DNA of 50,656 nt, taken from assembly GCA_964528645.1 (NCBI GenBank), contig CAZGSR010000021.1, positions 1 to 50,656 on the forward strand, read 5' to 3'. Within the stretch, counting starts at the first letter, position 1, and every line of letters starts with the position of its first letter. The position numbers were made by a program, and so were the translations under genes. Positions 49,797-50,656 of the stretch are shown one piece after another. The stretch is from UBA5734 sp964528645 (GTDB taxonomy: Bacteria; Bacillota; Clostridia; Saccharofermentanales; UBA5734). The notes beneath the pieces were generated by a model. The model was not told where the DNA came from and did not search any database. It saw only the letters and a program-made list of their open reading frames with translations.

Positions 49797-50656
49797 ATGA
49801 TTGATTGGATTAAAGAAGCCGGTGGCCAGAACAGTGTCGCAACACGACTTGCGCCAGTGATCCGTTCACTGCTCAAAGAAACAGACTACCCCTTGATTCG
49901 CTACATTCCAGCTGGCGAAACAGCAGCCGCAGCATCGTTCAGTGTGGATGCCGAACAAACAGCCAGCTATGTCGAATTGGTCAGCCAACTGAAAACAGCA
50001 AAGCCGTCAGACCGGCCGGTCAACAGTGTCATGGTCAATGGCATCGGTACCTTTATTGCCAGATCTGCTGGTACAAAGAGCCAAGGCAAGCGCCTGCATG
50101 GCAAAATCGCTCTTGTGACCGGTGCCGCCCAAGGCTTTGGCGAAGGCATCGCCCGCGAACTGGCTGCCGCTGGTGCGCATCTGATCATCGCTGATTTGAA
50201 TCTGGAACAAGCCCAGATCGTCGTCGACTCCCTGAACACCGAGTTTGGCGATTCGGCTGCCCGTGCGATGAAAGTCGATGTCGGCAGTGAAGAATCCGTC
50301 CAGACCCTGATGGAGACCATTGCCGTCGAGCTTGGCGGCCTGGACCTTCTGGTCAGCAATGCCGGCGTTCTGCGAGCTGGCGGCCTTGAGGAAATGACCC
50401 TGGCCAATTTTGACTTCGTCACCAAAATCAATTACACAGCCTTCTTCCTGGTCACCAAATATGGCTCGCGGATGATGAAGCAACAAGCCGCGGTAGATCC
50501 CGATTATTCTGCCGATATCGTCCAGATCAATTCCAAATCCGGCCTCGAGGGTTCGAACAAAAATTTTGCCTATGCCGGTGGCAAATTTGGCGGCATCGGT
50601 TTGGTCCAGAGCTTTGCCAAGGAACTCGTGGATGACCGGATCAAGGTCAATGCCAT
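49797..50656 (+). CDS. short-chain dehydrogenase with N-terminal extension (partial)
   Basis: The gene starts at ATG 49797 after AAGGAGGAAC and runs off the window end, leaving 286 codons. Residues 1-100 are an extension whose VNGIGTFIA recalls the end of the class II aldolase part in aldolase/SDR fusions. The Rossmann domain begins at 103 with VTGAAQGFGEG, followed by SNAGV, the catalytic Ser region INSKSG and YAGGK. By position behind sorE it is probably a glucitol-6-phosphate dehydrogenase (SorD-like). The C-terminus is missing. Confidence 0.85.
   Translation, partial: MIDWIKEAGGQNSVATRLAPVIRSLLKETDYPLIRYIPAGETAAAASFSVDAEQTASYVELVSQLKTAKPSDRPVNSVMVNGIGTFIARSAGTKSQGKRLHGKIALVTGAAQGFGEGIARELAAAGAHLIIADLNLEQAQIVVDSLNTEFGDSAARAMKVDVGSEESVQTLMETIAVELGGLDLLVSNAGVLRAGGLEEMTLANFDFVTKINYTAFFLVTKYGSRMMKQQAAVDPDYSADIVQINSKSGLEGSNKNFAYAGGKFGGIGLVQSFAKELVDDRIKVNA

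Noticed and set aside
1..50656. tRNA, rRNA, insertion sequence or prophage genes
   Set aside because: No cloverleaf, rRNA segment, transposase or integrase was seen on either strand by reading. A dedicated scan was not possible.

Overview
The window is a dense run of carbohydrate and C1 metabolism genes from what looks like a fermentative, Gram-positive anaerobe of the Clostridia. The pointers are strong AGGAGG ribosome sites, Ala/Thr-rich lipoprotein linkers, a Bacillus-type AraR, a YesMN-type two-component pair, a corrinoid methyl-transfer module and a probable PPi-dependent PEP carboxykinase. By eye the DNA is fairly GC-rich (not computed). No rRNA, tRNA, CRISPR array, transposase or prophage gene was seen. 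Several kinds of short palindromic (REP-like) repeat sit between operons.

Layout. (1) 1-433: gene-free, with a hairpin, a 42-bp tandem repeat and a bidirectional terminator. (2) 434-4329 (minus): two FGGY kinases and a UlaE-type L-ribulose-5-phosphate 3-epimerase, an L-xylulose-type route whose product could be finished by AraD at 30 kb. (3) 4530-4925: small membrane protein. (4) 5261-14397 (plus): binding protein, two permeases, two ATPases, an EltD-like zinc polyol dehydrogenase, an RpiB-type isomerase and DhaK/DhaL. I read this as a tetritol (erythritol/threitol) uptake and catabolic operon. (5) 14486-18666: HAD phosphatase, then a YesN/YesM-like pair on the minus strand. (6) 18795-21127 (minus): DeoR regulator coupled to an orphan sugar-ABC ATPase, divergent from (7) 21423-25351, a ChvE/GguA/GguB-like monosaccharide importer. 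(8) 25566-31753: araR, araA, an AraK-like ribulokinase, araD and galM, i.e. L-arabinose to D-xylulose-5-phosphate. (9) 31849-36985 (minus): Imm5-like immunity protein, large PPi-PEPCK-like protein, AEC-family carrier. (10) 37181-40490: LacI regulator and GH36 alpha-galactosidase. (11) 40628-47179: an unknown protein, then UroD/thioredoxin fusion, CobW-like GTPase and corrinoid protein (plus), facing a RACE-type reductive activator and DUF2284 protein (minus). (12) 47263-50656: DeoR regulator divergent from a SorE-like dehydrogenase and an SDR cut by the window end.

How it works together: importers and hydrolases bring in pentoses, galactosides and polyols. Kinases, epimerases and isomerases converge on pentose-phosphate and triose/tetrose-phosphate pools. 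PEPCK would connect glycolytic PEP to oxaloacetate. Regulation is local, with a regulator next to most operons and recognisable operator-like repeats in the promoters. The most novel-looking parts are the corrinoid module (no recognised primary methyltransferase, an altered zinc motif and a thioredoxin-like tail) and the tetritol operon, whose RpiB lacks the residue used for ring opening.
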